The position numbers and the translations under genes are program-made. The notes below the pieces were generated by a model. It saw nothing but the letters and a program-made list of their open reading frames with translations, was not told the DNA's origin and searched no databases. Below, piece after piece: positions 45,958 to 60,273 of a stretch of DNA of 64,000 nucleotides (position 1 is the first letter of the stretch; each line of letters begins with the position of its first letter). The stretch is taken from contig VUYV01000011.1 in assembly GCA_008711295.1 (NCBI GenBank), positions 2,348,643-2,412,642 on the forward strand, written 5' to 3'. Source of the DNA: Anarhynchus alexandrinus. Lineage: Eukaryota; Chordata; Aves; Charadriiformes; Charadriidae.

Positions 45958-48900
45958 TCTGACCTGCTTTGTTTCAGAAGAAAAAGATGACACAGTGAAG
46001 TCTGCTGGTCTCAGTGGCCCAAAAGAAAAGCCAGAGGATGCAGAAGAGAACCTCACAGGTTCGCAGGCAAGCAACTGCGAGCCCAGGCTAGATGTATCTT
46101 CCTCTTCTCCCTCCTCCAGCCCAACCCAACTCCCTTTCAGTTCTCAACAAATATTTTAGTGAACAAATTCAGTGCTACATAGCTGTACAGATATTTCAGC
46201 AGTGGGATTAAAAGAATCCTCTTCAAATTCGGCAGGCATCAAGAATCACTGTCACCCTGTCCTCACATAGGAAGGAAGCAAGAAGGCAGGAGGTAACAGG
46301 AGAACACGGCCACTGGGCAAACAAAACAATCAAAGACAAGATGACAATGCTGGAGAAAGAGCAGAGAAATAGCTGGATTACGCTCCAATGTGCCAAGCTC
46401 TGGAAAGGCCAAAGCAACTTTGTCATTAGCAGAGAAGACAGTGCTTCCTGATATACAGCCCTAACAAATCCATGGGGTATAAATGCAATTTATGTGGACT
46501 ATAATGTAGTTAATTTATCCCCATAAAGGAAGGCGACATTGTAACTCACTAGACAGGTTCTGGTTCTTACCGTCAGTTGTGGTGATAAATTTAGCCCAGT
46601 TTCTGTACCTGACTTTTAATTTCTGGATAGCTTAAGCTATTCAGACACTAACCTTAATGTGACAGTCTCCGTGGAAATCCAGAAATTACACATATCCAGC
46701 CACATTTTTCTAATTGTGGTTCTGCTTTTTTTTTTTCCCCCCCTCCCATCTCTGGTGCTCATGAAAAGCGTCAGACTGACAAGAGTAGAGAAGTAGCCAT
46801 TTATTTGCTGTCACAACAGATATGCAGCACAGGGCAAGTTGCCTATGCATCATTCCCTGCCAGTGTGCATCAGCCTTGGCTCAGGGGGACCCATCTCCAA
46901 GAGTAAGAGCACAAATCAATTTTTCATGACTGTTCAGAGTCAGCCTCTCTGTTGACATCAAACATTTCTACCAGCTGCACTGGTAGGTTCTGTCACTTGG
47001 ATGTCTATCCACTAGAAGTGGACCCAAACTACACATAGCAGCTGATCTAAGACACTCCCTTATTTCCATTTCCACCAAAACACTTGTTTGCACCAGGAAA
47101 GCATCTGAAGCCAGTATTTTTTTCTTTCCACATGGACGTTCTGTCCATTCTTTGACCCCCCCAGGCTGCAATTACCCAGGGCACATGAGATTCACACAGA
47201 AAGAAGATGAAAACTTTCAACAGTAGCGGTAGACAAGAACTCTTAAGTTATGCTTTAATTTCCATGCACACGTCAGGGCTTTTTAAAGTGATTGTAACAA
47301 GAATATCTCTTTACAGCTTTACAAATACACGTCTATCTAGTGGAAGAAGCCAGGGTACATACAACTGCATAACAGTATGTGTTACTCTCTTAAACATGTA
47401 TTTACTCATGTATCTACCAAATAAGGCTGTTCAGAAGAATAAACCCCACGTTAGTAGACTTAGAAAAGAGGAGAAAGGAAAGTAATGTAAGAAAGGAATC
47501 CAAAGGAACACTTCTTAGTTATCTTTTTCCAGGCTTTATGAAGTATTAAAGTTCCAATGCAGGTATTTCTTTTTCTTGCCAAAAAATATAATGAAACTAG
47601 AAAATGGCATCACATAAATCCATAACGGTAACAAGCCTGAAAAATGGTATCATTGTAACTGATTCTCAATACATATTTAAGAGTGTAATTCCATAGGATA
47701 CTTCTTCCACTCTCCTTTTCTCCCTGTGCTGCAACTTTCCCAGAGGCCTATAATAGCGTAGCTGATGGTTTAGCAAAAGCCTCTACTTTACCAGCTAGCT
47801 GAATTTTAACCTGCACAGAAGGCAATCACATCTAAAAGCATGGGGGATAAACTCCAATTTTCACTGTGTGAATGTATGTAGCTTCAAGCAAAAGGAAATT
47901 GCGATCTCTGAGCAGCAAAGGGCCACTGTAAATAGAGGACCCATAACAGTTACTAAAGGTCTCATTTTTAACATCTGACTTTGTGTAGAGGAATGTGCAG
48001 AACAGATTTACTAATAGATCAAGCTGCTTAGAACCCTGAGGTTGGTGACTCCACATGTATGCATTAAATTCAGTGTATACGTGGCATTTATTTGCAGTCC
48101 TGGCTGCTAAGAAATGGCTTATAACAGAGAGAATTCATCTGAAACCTTCCTGCTTCTTTATACACTTCTTTGTTTCACATTACGGAAAGAGATAAATCAT
48201 ACCAAGTTTAGCTGTTCGAGTCCCCCAAAAAGCTCATGCTGCTGAGAGCAAGAATATGTTTTCAAAACTACAACAAGCTCATGGGCAACAGGCAGCAATA
48301 CAACAGGTACTTTGCAGAAGCAGTGCCAGGTAGTGGGAAGAAGTTCTGCCGTTCTCCTGTGGCACTCAGTACTGTTTTGCCCTTCATTTCTATTATTGGC
48401 CCTTCTCTACTTTGCCAACAGTGCCTGTTTTCCCTTACTCTCAACATCTGCTTCTTCTAACTCATGTGCTTCCTTCGCTTCTGGGAGAAAGTCCTGGAGG
48501 ACTTATATCCTCTGTCTCTCTCCCCTCTCTCTTTGCAACTGTTTTCACTAAATGCCTGTACTCTTCATCCTAAAGGCTTCCAACCCTGAAATCCTACCTG
48601 TCTTTTCACAACTCCTTTCTAGTCACTCTTCAGTTTCAATTTCTCCCCAAGTGTTTCTTCCTAAATTACACCACCAACATGCAGTACTTCCTTCTTTCTT
48701 TCCTTCTTGACTTTTTTGTCGCTTGTCCTTGATCACCTGCCTCCTCTGCCCACACATCAGATGCAGGAGCCCTTTCCCCCAGTACCCTTCCCTTGCACTT
48801 TGAAAGAATCCCCGGTGAGCTTCTGTACAATATATTCTCTTAAGTTTCTTCTAAACCTCTCCTTTACCATGACGTCTCCAAAATACCTTAAAACAGAAAG

Positions 48901-48984
48901 GGTTGCAGGTACTAGTGATCCCCTGGATCTGGCCTGCGAAGCATTAATTGTGCCATTCACTTCCCTGCATTTTCCTAGCTGATG

Positions 48985-49040
48985 CTGTCTCTGTTACACC
49001 CAGGCTACAAGCCCCTTGAGAAGAAGCAACCCCTCAGTCT
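48985..49040 (+). repeat. Possible ancient SINE/LINE 3' end
   Basis: GGCTACAAGCCCCTTGAGAA, then CAGTCTCTCTTTGTACC, resembles the amniote 'tgtaagctccttgg...ctctttgta' tail also suspected at 17150. Short and weak. Confidence 0.3.
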
Positions 49041-52000
49041 CTCTTTGTACCACCTCTTGAGCAATTGTTCGGGCAAAAATTAATAACCCATATATAATCT
49101 CCAAAGTGAATGAGAAGATGGAAAGAGAAAAGCTAAGAGGAACACTACACCACCATAAATCCAGGTAGTAACACATCAGACATTTTTGTGCGAGTATTTT
49201 TTCCCTAACGGCACTTAGCAGGCAATGGAAGCTGCTGCTCTTGCATGAGCTTCGTAACAAATTCCTTCCCAGGCCCCAGCACTGCGGGGGGCTGAGGCTG
49301 TGCCGTTACCACCGAAAAGAAGGTGAAGCCACGACCGTGCAGTTTGTTCTACTGAGTAAGGGGCAAGCCCACCTCCTGGATGACAGGAGTGCTAGATGTT
49401 ATGTGATCCTGTTTCACATACCCATACACAACCTGTGACTTCCAATAGGCCAAAGAAATAATTAGTTGCTGAACCAATTGCTCTGACTCCTTCCAGAGAG
49501 TTTAATTTTACCTTGATGGCAATTAATTAACTTCAGCAGCAATGGGTCCTCCTTGACCAACGCTGAATCTGGCCTGCGATATATTTAGCACATCAGCTTC
49601 ACTAGTCAAGTTTCTAGTGACAACTAAAGGACAAGTATTGCTTAGTCGCCTACTATGGGTATGAAAACAAGTTCCTCAGCTCTTCACACCACCACTTGAT
49701 GTCATCCACTGACAACCAGGACAAAATTCTGACTGCAAGGGGCCAGGGATGCAAAATGGCATTGTCTTTGGCCACCCTTGCTCATCTGGAAGTGTTTTGC
49801 ACTGGATATTTCCAGGCTTATGATTCTTTTTAATGCTTATCTCTGCTCAGAAAATAAAGCAAACATTTTAAGAACTGGGTTCCCAATTCCTTTGATTGCA
49901 GAGGTATCTGCTCCAGGACAGGTGAGGGAACAGACAAAAATACAAGAATACCTGCAGTCAAGCAATCCTATGCAATCCATTAAGAAAATGATAAGGGCAG
50001 CTTTGCAACAGATTTAGGATTTAGCCAATGCTCAATTCATCCAATCATGAAACTGAGGAAGGCCAATGGCCCAGAAAGTTACAGATCCCATTCATTCCCC
50101 TGTCACCAGACTGAAAACCTCCAGGGAGCAGTGAGGCAAACTCAGAGCTTTGACATTAAGCCTGGATTCAGCATTTTCTCCTGGACTGCTTTTTCCCAGC
50201 CCTTATGATGTAATGGACTACCAGCTCTTGGCAAATGGGTATGTCAGTCTTCATTTAGATGTCCTGGTCCTTTTTGCCTCCAAACTCAGAAAGGAAAAAG
50301 AAAAACTCCTCTTTCAAATAGCTACTTATAGCACTCCACCAGAGTAAATCCTTTCCATCCCTGTACAAAAGGATAAACACATTCCATCATAGCACATTTA
50401 GAGAGTTACTTCCCTGACTAAAATGTGCAGTTGTGTCCAAGATACCTGATGTTTTGGGTCAGTAGTTTAAAAAACACACCTAGAATAAGGAGGGAATTGC
50501 CAGCAAATTCCACTCACAGGCACCAAGTTCATGGTTGTTTCTGTCCTCCCTAACTCACATGATGTGTACTAGACTCCTTGTACCTCTTAGTTTAGGCCTC
50601 CCTTTTCATTTCATTACAGACTCAGAGCTATACTTTCTTCTGGGCAGTTAAAATAAACTTGCTGGGTGGAAGCAGAAAATAGGATGGTCTTCCTCTTCCA
50701 TTCTCAGTATTAATTTATACTTTCCAGTCCCACAAAACAGTAATTTGCCAGGTCTCACCCTAACATGGGCCTTAGGGGGTATCAGTAGGCCATCTTTGAC
50801 TGCCCTTGGATGGTACCATGGGGCTGTCGTACAGCAGATGAGAGCTTCCCATTTCCATGTGAGGTGATACTCACCCACCTAACACTTTGCTTTGTATATG
50901 AAGACACATAACCTTCAATCAACAGACCACAAGTCAGCAAATCTTGCTAGTGCAGCCAGGCCTGAGTTAGAGGTTTATTGCTGCCATAGATAGCTCCAGT
51001 GTTAATTGTAACAGAGGTGGGGAACAGGGACTTGTGACAAGGCTTGTTCACCCTCAAATGACCACACGCATGTAAGCAAGGCAAGTCTATCCACAGATAG
51101 ACAATTCAGAGCAGAGGTTTCCATACAATGCATTATTTCACATCCTAGAGCAAGATCAACCAACACTGTGGCAAAAGCCCTGGACTCTCCTACATATTAT
51201 CCAATTAATTCAGATCCCATCTAACTAGGTAAATTAAGACCAAGAGTAATCATCAGTATTTGCATCCACAGAGCTACATAAGCTTTATTTTTCCCTAAAT
51301 ACTCTGTTTTCTCTGTACCAAAGATACATGTAAAGATGAGAAAGAAGTAGCCAACGACTTCTGTGCTGTGCTACACAGGGCTTCCAACAGGATGAGTTCA
51401 TGACTAGACAAATTAGCCGGGTGTTTTTGCTAAAACCATCATTTGTGAATCATTATGGGTGCTTAATTGGTCATCTGCAAATTTCAGGGTTAACACCTCA
51501 CTTAATGAACAAGCTTGTTCAAACCTCTGAAAATTATTCATTCTGGCTGCCTGAACTCCTGGGGAGACAGCTAATGCTTCAGTTCACGTTCTGACATTTT
51601 CTGCATAACCATAAAGGCTAGGAAGATGTATACTTGTGTATGTGGGCAAGTGAATAAAAATGCATATACAATGAGAAAGAGAGAGAGCTCAAGCACACGC
51701 TCAGATTCAGGAACACAAGCTTTGTGGCAAGTGATGGATGTATAGGACCTTGACTATTAAGTGAATGCTGTATCTAAGGTAATGCATTTTTGTCAGGCTT
51801 TTTCCCCCAAAAGTATCACTCAGGCATGAACTTTTAGAAGCATCTGCCACAGGTACAATTACCTAAATTCCAGCCAGTGCAATATCAGCATCCTCAGATT
51901 AATAGCAAGAGTAGCTCTGTTACCAGTGTAGCTAATGTAATAACCTTTGTAGTTGCCTTCTGGAAGCACGATATCGGCTGATTTCTCATATAATCCGGGC

Positions 52001-52056
52001 TTGTTAGTACTGCCTCCTGACTTCTCCCACTGCCATGCTCAAAAATGCATTTCTGC

Positions 52057-52126
52057 CTCCTTTTTTTTTCCCTCCCTCTTTTTTTAGTTTTTTCCTTTTT
52101 TTCCCCCCTTTCTTTCTCTTTCCTTA
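52057..52126. repeat. Pyrimidine-rich low-complexity tract
   Basis: Nearly pure T/C over 70 bp with one AG interruption at 52086-52087. It looks like a splice acceptor on the plus strand, but the inferred gene runs on the minus strand and no plus-strand exon could be supported. Confidence 0.8.
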
Positions 52127-52403
52127 GGGTATTTTACTCCCCTTTGTATAACTCACTTCTTAGGAAAGTCAGCTATCTTCCTACACTCTTCTTTTAGAAA
52201 AGGTCACCATTTGGAGAACAGAAAGCTTCAAATAATGAATGAGGAGCTGACAGGTAGACTGAACACCCAAAAGGAACGAATAGACCAGGCACAAGAAATA
52301 GCATCCAACACAAAACTTATCAGCAAATTCCTAACCTGCTCTAATCACAGCAGTGCAATCCTCCTAAGCAGAAACTGCATTGTTCCAGCTATTAACACAC
52401 TAA

Positions 52404-52421
52404 GGGCCGGGGGCGGGGGGG
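52404..52421 (+). other. G-quadruplex motif in a small GC-rich patch
   Basis: G runs of 3, 5 and 7 separated by CC and C, followed by a GGCGT tandem (CATGGCGTGGCGTGGC). It satisfies the usual four-tract G4 pattern if the last run is split. The patch is unusual in AT-rich surroundings. Confidence 0.6.
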
Positions 52422-55400
52422 CATGGCGTGGCGTGGCAAAAAAAAGTCAAATTCCCAGCTGTTCTTCAACCACATTGCCAAGGATTACTTTAAAGATGCT
52501 TCTCAGGTCCTGCTGGATATCCCAAAGGCACCTGGATTTACCTGCAGCACTAGATGCCTTCCCCTCTTCCTTCTGCTAGTACTTCAACCTGTGCAAATGA
52601 TGTAAGGGTCAAACTCCATCCTGTGTGTCAAGAAACACAAGACACTGGGATACTATCGCCAGAAAAGAACTATAAGCAGTTCTAAAGCAGGAGGACACTA
52701 CAGTTAGTTGCATGTGTTCATGACACCACAAGCAGGATCCAACCCTTATGGAAAGACTGCTGGTTCCTAATCCTGTACAATTGCAAGGAGGGATGCCACC
52801 CCAAACTGGAGCGCGTGAAGGATCGTCATGCATAGAAGAGTCCACTCTAGATCTGTTAGATGCCCTGTCATTATTGCCAGGTGGTACTGAGGACACTCAT
52901 CACCCTGAAAACCAGATTTTTTAGCATATGTTTGACTGTCTCCCAAATCAAATCATAGGTACATACAAAGTAATACAGCTAAATCACACTGCAAACCTAC
53001 CTGGTGCTATAATGATTTGGCACCAGAAGAACAATATAACCTTGGTTACAGATAACTGCAGAGAAGATGGAAAGAGCTGTTCCCTTGATTGTACTCTTTT
53101 CTTTTCTTTCTTCCTCTAGATCTCAGAGTGACCTTTGCAATTCAAGCCATGCCATGGTCATTAAAATAATAAAAGTACATTTTATTACTTCTACTCCTAA
53201 CTTGGAAGAAAACTCAGCCTGAACTCCACCTTAACATTCAATCCTCCTTAATGTTTCATATCTTACTGAGTTTCTGAGACCTTCCATCCTGCTATATGAA
53301 GCTGACCAACCCCCATCCGTTCTCCTACAAGCAAACAGTAGTTTGAATGAGGTTAATATACCTGTCAAACTCTGCTGTGATGAATGATATGTTAATGATG
53401 TGCATGGTGTTAAATAATTCACTATCCTAACAATAAGGTGACTCAGTTCTTGCACCATTCATTTTTGCTTTTCATGGAAGGAACTTGCTGTTCCTGAACA
53501 TGCTCTTGTCTAGGTCAAGAGTGGGCGTGTGTGCCCAGAGAAGAGGTAGAAGTAGAAGAATGTAGATTTTCCCAGCAAACATTTCAAGTGCAAGGAGAGC
53601 TGTGTAAATGCAAGACCCACTCACGAGGGGATCAGGTTAGGAGTCTTGAGCATTTCACCCCTCAAGGGTGACAATACTGGGGTTTCATGCACAGATGTAA
53701 ATGCAACCGCTGCTCTGGCAAACCTTGCATCCCACATACAGTCACCTGTCAACTCATATAAGCCAGTGTTACTTCAGCAAAATAAAACCAAAGAGACTTA
53801 CAGCGAGCTACCAGAGATCTGTGCCAATCAGTCTTCTAAAGTTTTCTGGCCTGAAGGAACAAGCAATCGGTAATCCCGCATTACCAGCGGAATTGCAAGT
53901 CCAAGCTGACCGTGACTATGGAAGTGATGCTTCTCTTTGCAACCCGAAAACAGCACCTGGGGCAGCAGACTGCCCGATTTGCCTTTGCTACAAGAGGGAG
54001 GATAAAATACACAGCCAGAAAAGAGGATGCTCTCTCCTGACTTCATGGCCCTCATTGCTAGCAACCAGGAGAGGGGCTAATATTAACCAAAACAGGACCT
54101 TCTTTTCCTTAAAAGTCTCAGTGAACAAAACCTCCACCCAAAGAAAGGCCATAAGCAGGGACTGCGCTTCCTCTTGCAAAGTGTCATGCCACACCACCCA
54201 TCAACATCCTAATTTAGGTGATGATACCTAAAGCCAGATCCCTTTTTCCACAACAAGCAGGAGGCAGGGTGGCTTGGTGGCTGCCTGCTGCAGCCATTTG
54301 TTCCTCCCCCATATTTCTAAGTAAAACCTACGAGCACAGCATCTGTGCACCCAGCCCCAGAGGAAAAATTGCTGTGGAAGATCAATGTCAGAGGAGTCAC
54401 TTGTCCAAAACTAACTTCTAAAATTCAACAACAGTTTCCATGTGGGCCCTGCTTGGTGTCTTCAGTTAGAAGACAGGAAAGGGTTTACTTCTTTCATGCT
54501 CTTTTTAGAATAAGGTAGCATCTTTCACACCTAGACACAATTAAGGCATGTGTTCTCATCCCATTCCCACTTGGGAAAAAAACAAATGGAGCTTATTAAT
54601 ATCAGAAAGCCAGCCCAAGAAGTGGTCCAACTCTGCATTATTTGGTAGTGTCAGGAGACATGAAAAATTTACATCCTTTGAAAGTGGGTCACACATTGCT
54701 CTGCCACAACAAAAATTAGCTCATCTGTCCAAAAGGCATATAATGCTCACGAGGTCTGAAGTTGTTTACTTCTGCTCCAAGGGAGAATTAGGGCCTTGAT
54801 TCTGCTGTGATGAAGGCTATCAAGTGGTCTCCAGCATGGTTTTAATACATGGACTATTATAGCACAGGACTTATGATTGTTTACATTTTTGCCTTCCAGT
54901 GACCACAGAAAAGCAAAGAGTCTGGTGCCCAGGGGACAGCACTGCTGATTCAATGTGGCAGTGGGTCAGCAGAGGTGAGACAGAACAGCACTGAAAACTA
55001 CTCTCTCTTTGCATGACCCCTTACAAAAAACCTCAGACATCCACAGCCCACAGCAAGCGTGCTTTTGTTGGTCCACAACGTCAGCTTTATCCCATTTACT
55101 GGAACAATAAATCCTGTCAGAAGAGGATGCCAGCTACCCTCAGAGAGCTTCAGCATTGTCTTTAGATACTTTTGTCCTTCCAGTTCATGGAGGAGAACAG
55201 AGTTCTGAAGTCCCTGGAAAGTCTGTAGTCAAAGATAGCAAATGAGGCTGTTTGACTAGTGTCCCCATCCTCAAAATGGGAAGGTTCACTAAATCTAACC
55301 AGAATGCAAACAGCTAATCCGCACAGTTTTCCTGGGCTCTCCAGACCCCATGGATGGCTGTTCAGCAGTGGTGGTGCAAAATAGTCTCTGCTTTCCAATC

Positions 55401-56754
55401 CAGAGACAGCTGTTTCTCCAGTTGGACAGAATAAGTTGTTATTCCTCACAACACACAAGGAACACAAACTCAGCCACCTTGGAGACATGGGCTCCAAAAA
55501 GGTCAAAGTAAATTACTTTATGATAATAATTACTTCATCAATAATTAAAAGTGATAATAATCACATTTGGGATGAGCCAAAAGAATACTTTAAACACCAT
55601 CAGTGCATCAGGCACAAGGAGAGGGGATTATACAAAGCAGACAAAAGGCAGACCTACATTTATTATCCCAGGCTAAATTCCTCTTTGGGCTCAGAGGACA
55701 GACAACAGAAAAAACAATGTCTGTCCTTTTTTTGCTGTTGTTGTGGAGAGAGTTCTTCTCTTAGTCAGCAACTCGCCAAAGAAACTCTGATATCTGAAAC
55801 CTTCAAGGATAACATCTTTAGGACACTAATTCTGTAGCACCAAGGTGAACAATATCTTTCTCAAACGTGGACCCACCAGACAAATTATATACGTCATACT
55901 ACACCAAAAAGAAAAGATAGCAGCAGTGTGAGTTTCACCCCCACCACTCTTTTTTTTAGAATGCTCTAATATGTCACTTTAAGGGCTGATCTAAAAAGCT
56001 TCTCCAGCCCAGGGTCATCACTACAAGGAGCTCACCATCCACATAAAGTACTTCATGCCGTGCCTCAATACAGGTGAGTCTGCACAGGTTTGTCAATGGA
56101 GGGGCAATGGTGGGGTGCTGGTAGGCAAAATGTGAGACAATGTGTGGGGTCAAAAAGAGGAAAACATTTTCAAGTTTTTTTATTATTATTGTTATTATAA
56201 GTGATTGCAAACCATTAAAATGAAAGAGATGACAATGTGAAAAGCACCAAATGCACCAAATATAATGTCCCACAAATCTGATCCATTCTAGCTGATATGA
56301 CAAACATTCAAAGCCCAGGAAAAAAAAAAGATAACCAGGTGTTGCCTTCTTTAGTGACATAATGAGTTTATTACCTCAAAACTAGACCCACTTCTGCAGA
56401 TAAATAACTGCTCAAGCTAGGTCTGTTTACACACGTGCATGCAGTTTCACATCTGCTTTCTGGGATGATGGTATCTAATATTTGAAACACTGTAGTTATT
56501 TCTACTCTGACTGAAAAAGGAATGCCTGATCTGCCTGAGAACGTGGATTTCGGCATTTCATGACCTTCCACCATCATCATATCTCCTACATATTAATAGA
56601 CTTGTTCTCAACTGTTCCAGGTGTCCTGAAAAGCATGTTCATTCCTGTTTTACCAGTGAGGAGCTGAAGTATTCAGGAACCCACAAGATAGAGCCTGAAA
56701 GGACTGGAATTGCTACTCACTACTCTGTCCTGTAAATGCCAAGTCCCTTTTGAA

Positions 56755-56852
56755 CACCTGCCCAGAAGTCACATACAAAGTCGGCAGCCAAGCCAGGACC
56801 TGAACTCACATCTCTCGAATCCCACAGGATAAGGTAACTTCTGAACACTGCT
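56755..56852 (+). repeat. MIR-like SINE fragment, plus strand
   Basis: CCTGCCCAGAAGTCACATAC, AGCCAAGCCAGGACCTGAAC and TCACATCTCTCGAATCCC match the order of the MIR 3' half (ttgcccaaggtcacacagc..., agccgggactcgaaccc..., ctgactcc). Upstream, CCAGTGAGGAGCTGAAG near 56655 may be the core of the same element. Confidence 0.5.
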
Positions 56853-57199
56853 TAAGTACAGTTGTCAGGTTTTGGACTAAGTGGGTTTCTCCTCACAGCC
56901 CTCAGGACCTCTCCAAATCATCAAGCCCTTCACCTTCCCAGATGCATCCGTTGTGGTTAATACTACGGATTCTTGCTGGTGCCAACCACCAGCACAGACT
57001 GTGCCAGGCCTCCTGACTAAGGCGAAAGGAATATTTCTGTGCCATGACTTATCAAATCATCTTTTTTCTTTATTAACAGGGAGAATGTTTTCCAGGCAGA
57101 GCCCCCCTCTGAATCCAGGATCCAACTCTGCAAGCTGCCAAGCAGGTGCTGAGTGTTTCCCAGTTCTCTGCAGAAGTGAGACCAGCAAAAGGCATTTAT

Positions 57200-57410
57200 G
57201 TGTTCCTTTCCTCAAGAACTTTGTCCATTAATAATGCGCATCTCGCAGGCTTTTGGCGCAACGCCACAAACATGGCTTCAAGCACTCTGCTAGCAGAGTA
57301 AGCATCTACTAACAGCCAATATATCAGCTGCAGCTCAGAATTGTCCAGCAGCATTACATCTTCATTTTGCATTTTAATGTTGTATAGGCCAAACAGTAAC
57401 ACTGCTTCTG
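57200..57410. promoter_or_regulatory. Candidate conserved noncoding element with retained CpGs
   Basis: Repeat-free stretch with CCATTAATAATGCGCATCTC, TTTTGGCGCAACGCC, and an AT-rich right half (CATTTTGCATTTTAATGTTG). Several CpGs persist in otherwise CpG-poor intron, which can reflect constraint or low methylation. Weak. Confidence 0.25.
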
Positions 57411-57969
57411 AAGACAGAAGACAGTTCAGAATCCAAGACTTGCAAACCTCAGCTGCTCTTCAGTCTCCAGCGCCAGCTTTAATAGAGTCCAGTAAGCCAT
57501 CCCCCCAGAGAAGCTAATGCAAGGAAAAATACTTGCTGGTTTTGGCAGTTCACTCTGCAGCATTTTTGCTAAGGAGCAGAAGATCTAGAAAGTTAGCTAC
57601 AAGGGGTTTTCTGAAACTTTGTCTTTCAATTCCCTTCTGGATATTAAGTTTAAAGACTCTCGCAGTATCTAGGCCATTTCATTTATTTCTTCTGAGTGCC
57701 GGATTTGGCTATACCGCACATAGAGACTGATGTTCCAGAACACAGCAAGAGGGGCTGGAGGAAAGCGTTTTGGAGCAATTGGTTCCCCTTGTGTGATCAG
57801 AGCTGAGCAGCTCAGCACAAGACGACAGATTCTGGGCTGTACCTTTGCGAGTAATCGCTCACACATTGCACTTCAAGATCCAAACAGGATCAAACCTATG
57901 GATTGACAGGTTTTTTTGTAAGAACATTGCCAAACTCTGCGCCCAGAAGATCTTATGACCCGAGAAAAA

Positions 57970-58045
57970 CGATGGACAATATTATCTCTATTTTACAAGC
58001 GGAGAATTAAGCTTCAGAGATACCATGGGCTGTTTGCAAAGGGAA
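57970..58045 (+). repeat. MIR-like SINE fragment, plus strand
   Basis: ATTATCTCTATTTTACAAGC, then GGAGAATTAAGCTTCAGAGA, closely follows the MIR core (attatctccattttacagatgaggaaactgaggctcagaga). About 75 bp recognisable. Confidence 0.55.
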
Positions 58046-60258
58046 GTTGATTGGTGCAAGAAACGCATTCTTAAATAACTGTTGCAACACCCCACAGCAA
58101 CAAGCTTATTCTGGAATCGTTGTGTCCAACGAAGGCATTGTCACAAATAGCTGCAGCTTCTTTGCACTCCACCTCTGCTTTTTACTGAACAACTTTCCTG
58201 GGGCCTGAGATACCAGGTTCACACAGCTCCAGCTCCTATTCGAGCACTTGGCAGCCACTGAAATTAAGCTGGCATCAGGCACCTAAATCCCCTTGAGGAT
58301 TTGAGCCTAGTGTCTTGCTCTGTGGCACAAAGGAAGTCTTGGCAAAACCAGGCTTTAGAAGAAAATCTTCTTTATCTCCCCTTAATGAAACCAGTCCTGC
58401 AACCCAATAAAAAGTTGATCTCTTCTCTTTATCACTTGTATTGCAGTTCCTTTCCAAATAATAGCACTCAGACTGAGCATCTCTTACCATTTATAGCAAT
58501 CCTGAGCAGACAAGCAGGTCCTTCCGATACCTGGTACTAGTATTATACTCCTGAAGCACCCCAACAACCCAGACTTCACAGCCCTCAGCACTTCAAAGCC
58601 TTCAGCAAACAAACTGACCCACTCTCTAGACAATTTGAAACTACATTCAAACTCATCCATCAACTTGTAAGGTCAGGAATCTCTCAGTCTCCCATTTCTC
58701 CTTCTCTTGAGGTGGAGAGATGCAGTTTTAGAAAGCTTTGGCACTCTAAGAGCTTGAAAAAGCAAAAATAGCTATGCCATCCATCTGAAGTTTGCTTTTT
58801 GATTTGATATGACACAAACAATTGTCCATGTTGAAGTCTGACCAGTACCAAGAGCCCGCTGCTAACAACCACGGCACATTTCATGCCTGTTGAGGTGACA
58901 TTAAGGCCAGTGAAGCAACAACAGATAGTCCTCTGAGTCTTTTGGAGTTTGAAAGGATACCTAATGGTACTAAGTGCCACAAGATACACAATAAGCACAA
59001 AGTTCACCATAATACACAGGATTTCAGCTGGGTCTATTTGTGTATTGAGACCACAGCCAAGACATATAAGCTAAACCACAGTCTAGACATCAGATCCAAA
59101 AGAGGATATCTTCAGCATCAAAACTCACTGTTGACTTCAAAATGGGAGTCTCCCTCTCCTAATTGCCACCACTTTCTCCTGCTTTAATCTAGCACTTTGT
59201 CTGCACCCTCTTAGAAAATAATTAGCCTGAACCCAGTTTAACATACAGAATCAAAGCGGGAACTTCTCCACTTTGATATCAGTACTTCTGTGCTAAATTG
59301 GAGGGGCCTGATTTTACAAAGCGACGTTACCACCTGTGGGCGTGCCGTTACCACACCACCACACAGCATGCCAAGTGCACGAGCAAATGCTGGCTTGGTG
59401 TCTGATGTGTTTCTGCCACACACAATCAGCCTCTTTTGCTCACTTGACTGCAGCAAGCACACACACCAATGCAATGCCCAGCTGCACTGGGTGTTTGGGA
59501 AGCCACATCTGAGTGAAGATCCCAGCAGAAATCCAACCCTCTACCCACTTCCGATGCCACTGCATCACACATCAGTGAAAGGTGACCCCATTAAATGGCC
59601 AGTATGTTCAGAACAAGTCTAGGCTTTAAAAAGAGCTAGTTAATTTTACTGTCAATAACTGCAGCAGCTAAGATAACAGTAATCAAATCTCATGCTTCAG
59701 AATGTGAATTAACTGCCTTCGGGGTCAGAAAGATACCTACTTCTTTGCCTCTGGATATCACTGAAGAACTAGCATAGAGGATTATATGACTCGAATATAA
59801 CACCCATTTATTGCTCGGTGCCATAAGCAGGATACTGCATTTAACAGGTAAAACGATCCTGTACAGCCAAATCTCTGCCACAACTTATTAACATCAACTT
59901 TTACTTCCTACACTCCCACTGTCTCCATCCTCCTCTGTAACATGATTTTGTTTTGCAGAAGGTCAAATTTTGTTTTCCTAGCTGCTCTCCAACAAATGCA
60001 TGCAGAATTACCTAAGGGCACTTCAAACACGCTTTGATAATTTTTTGTTTTAATTGGGCCAGCTATCTATTATCAACATTAACACTAAGAGAATATTGAA
60101 AACTACATCTAAAACACTGATTAGCTGCTGTTTGGGTCCTTAATTCCCTAGAAATAGCCAATAGAGCAGGCATTTCCTCCACACACAGCCTCCCTGCTGT
60201 GCCCCAATGCAACAGAAGAGTCAGGCAAAGGGAAATTAAGCAATTAATTGGTTCTTTC

Positions 60259-60273
60259 AAAAAAAAAAAAAAA
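60259..60273. repeat. Poly-A run (15 bases)
   Basis: Simple A homopolymer in unique intron. No retroposed gene was recognised beside it. Confidence 0.9.

Noticed and set aside
52198..52579. Plus-strand frame with a helical-looking start (ENRKLQIMNEELTGRLN), preceded by a good acceptor-like tract
   Set aside because: No recognisable family, the donor after GACAG is weak, the rest of the frame is unlike protein, and the gene inferred here is on the other strand.
53701..54231. 176-residue plus-strand frame
   Set aside because: Longest gap-free frame outside repeats, but low-complexity-free chance composition, no domain or splice signals seen, and overlapping minus-strand frames of similar quality.
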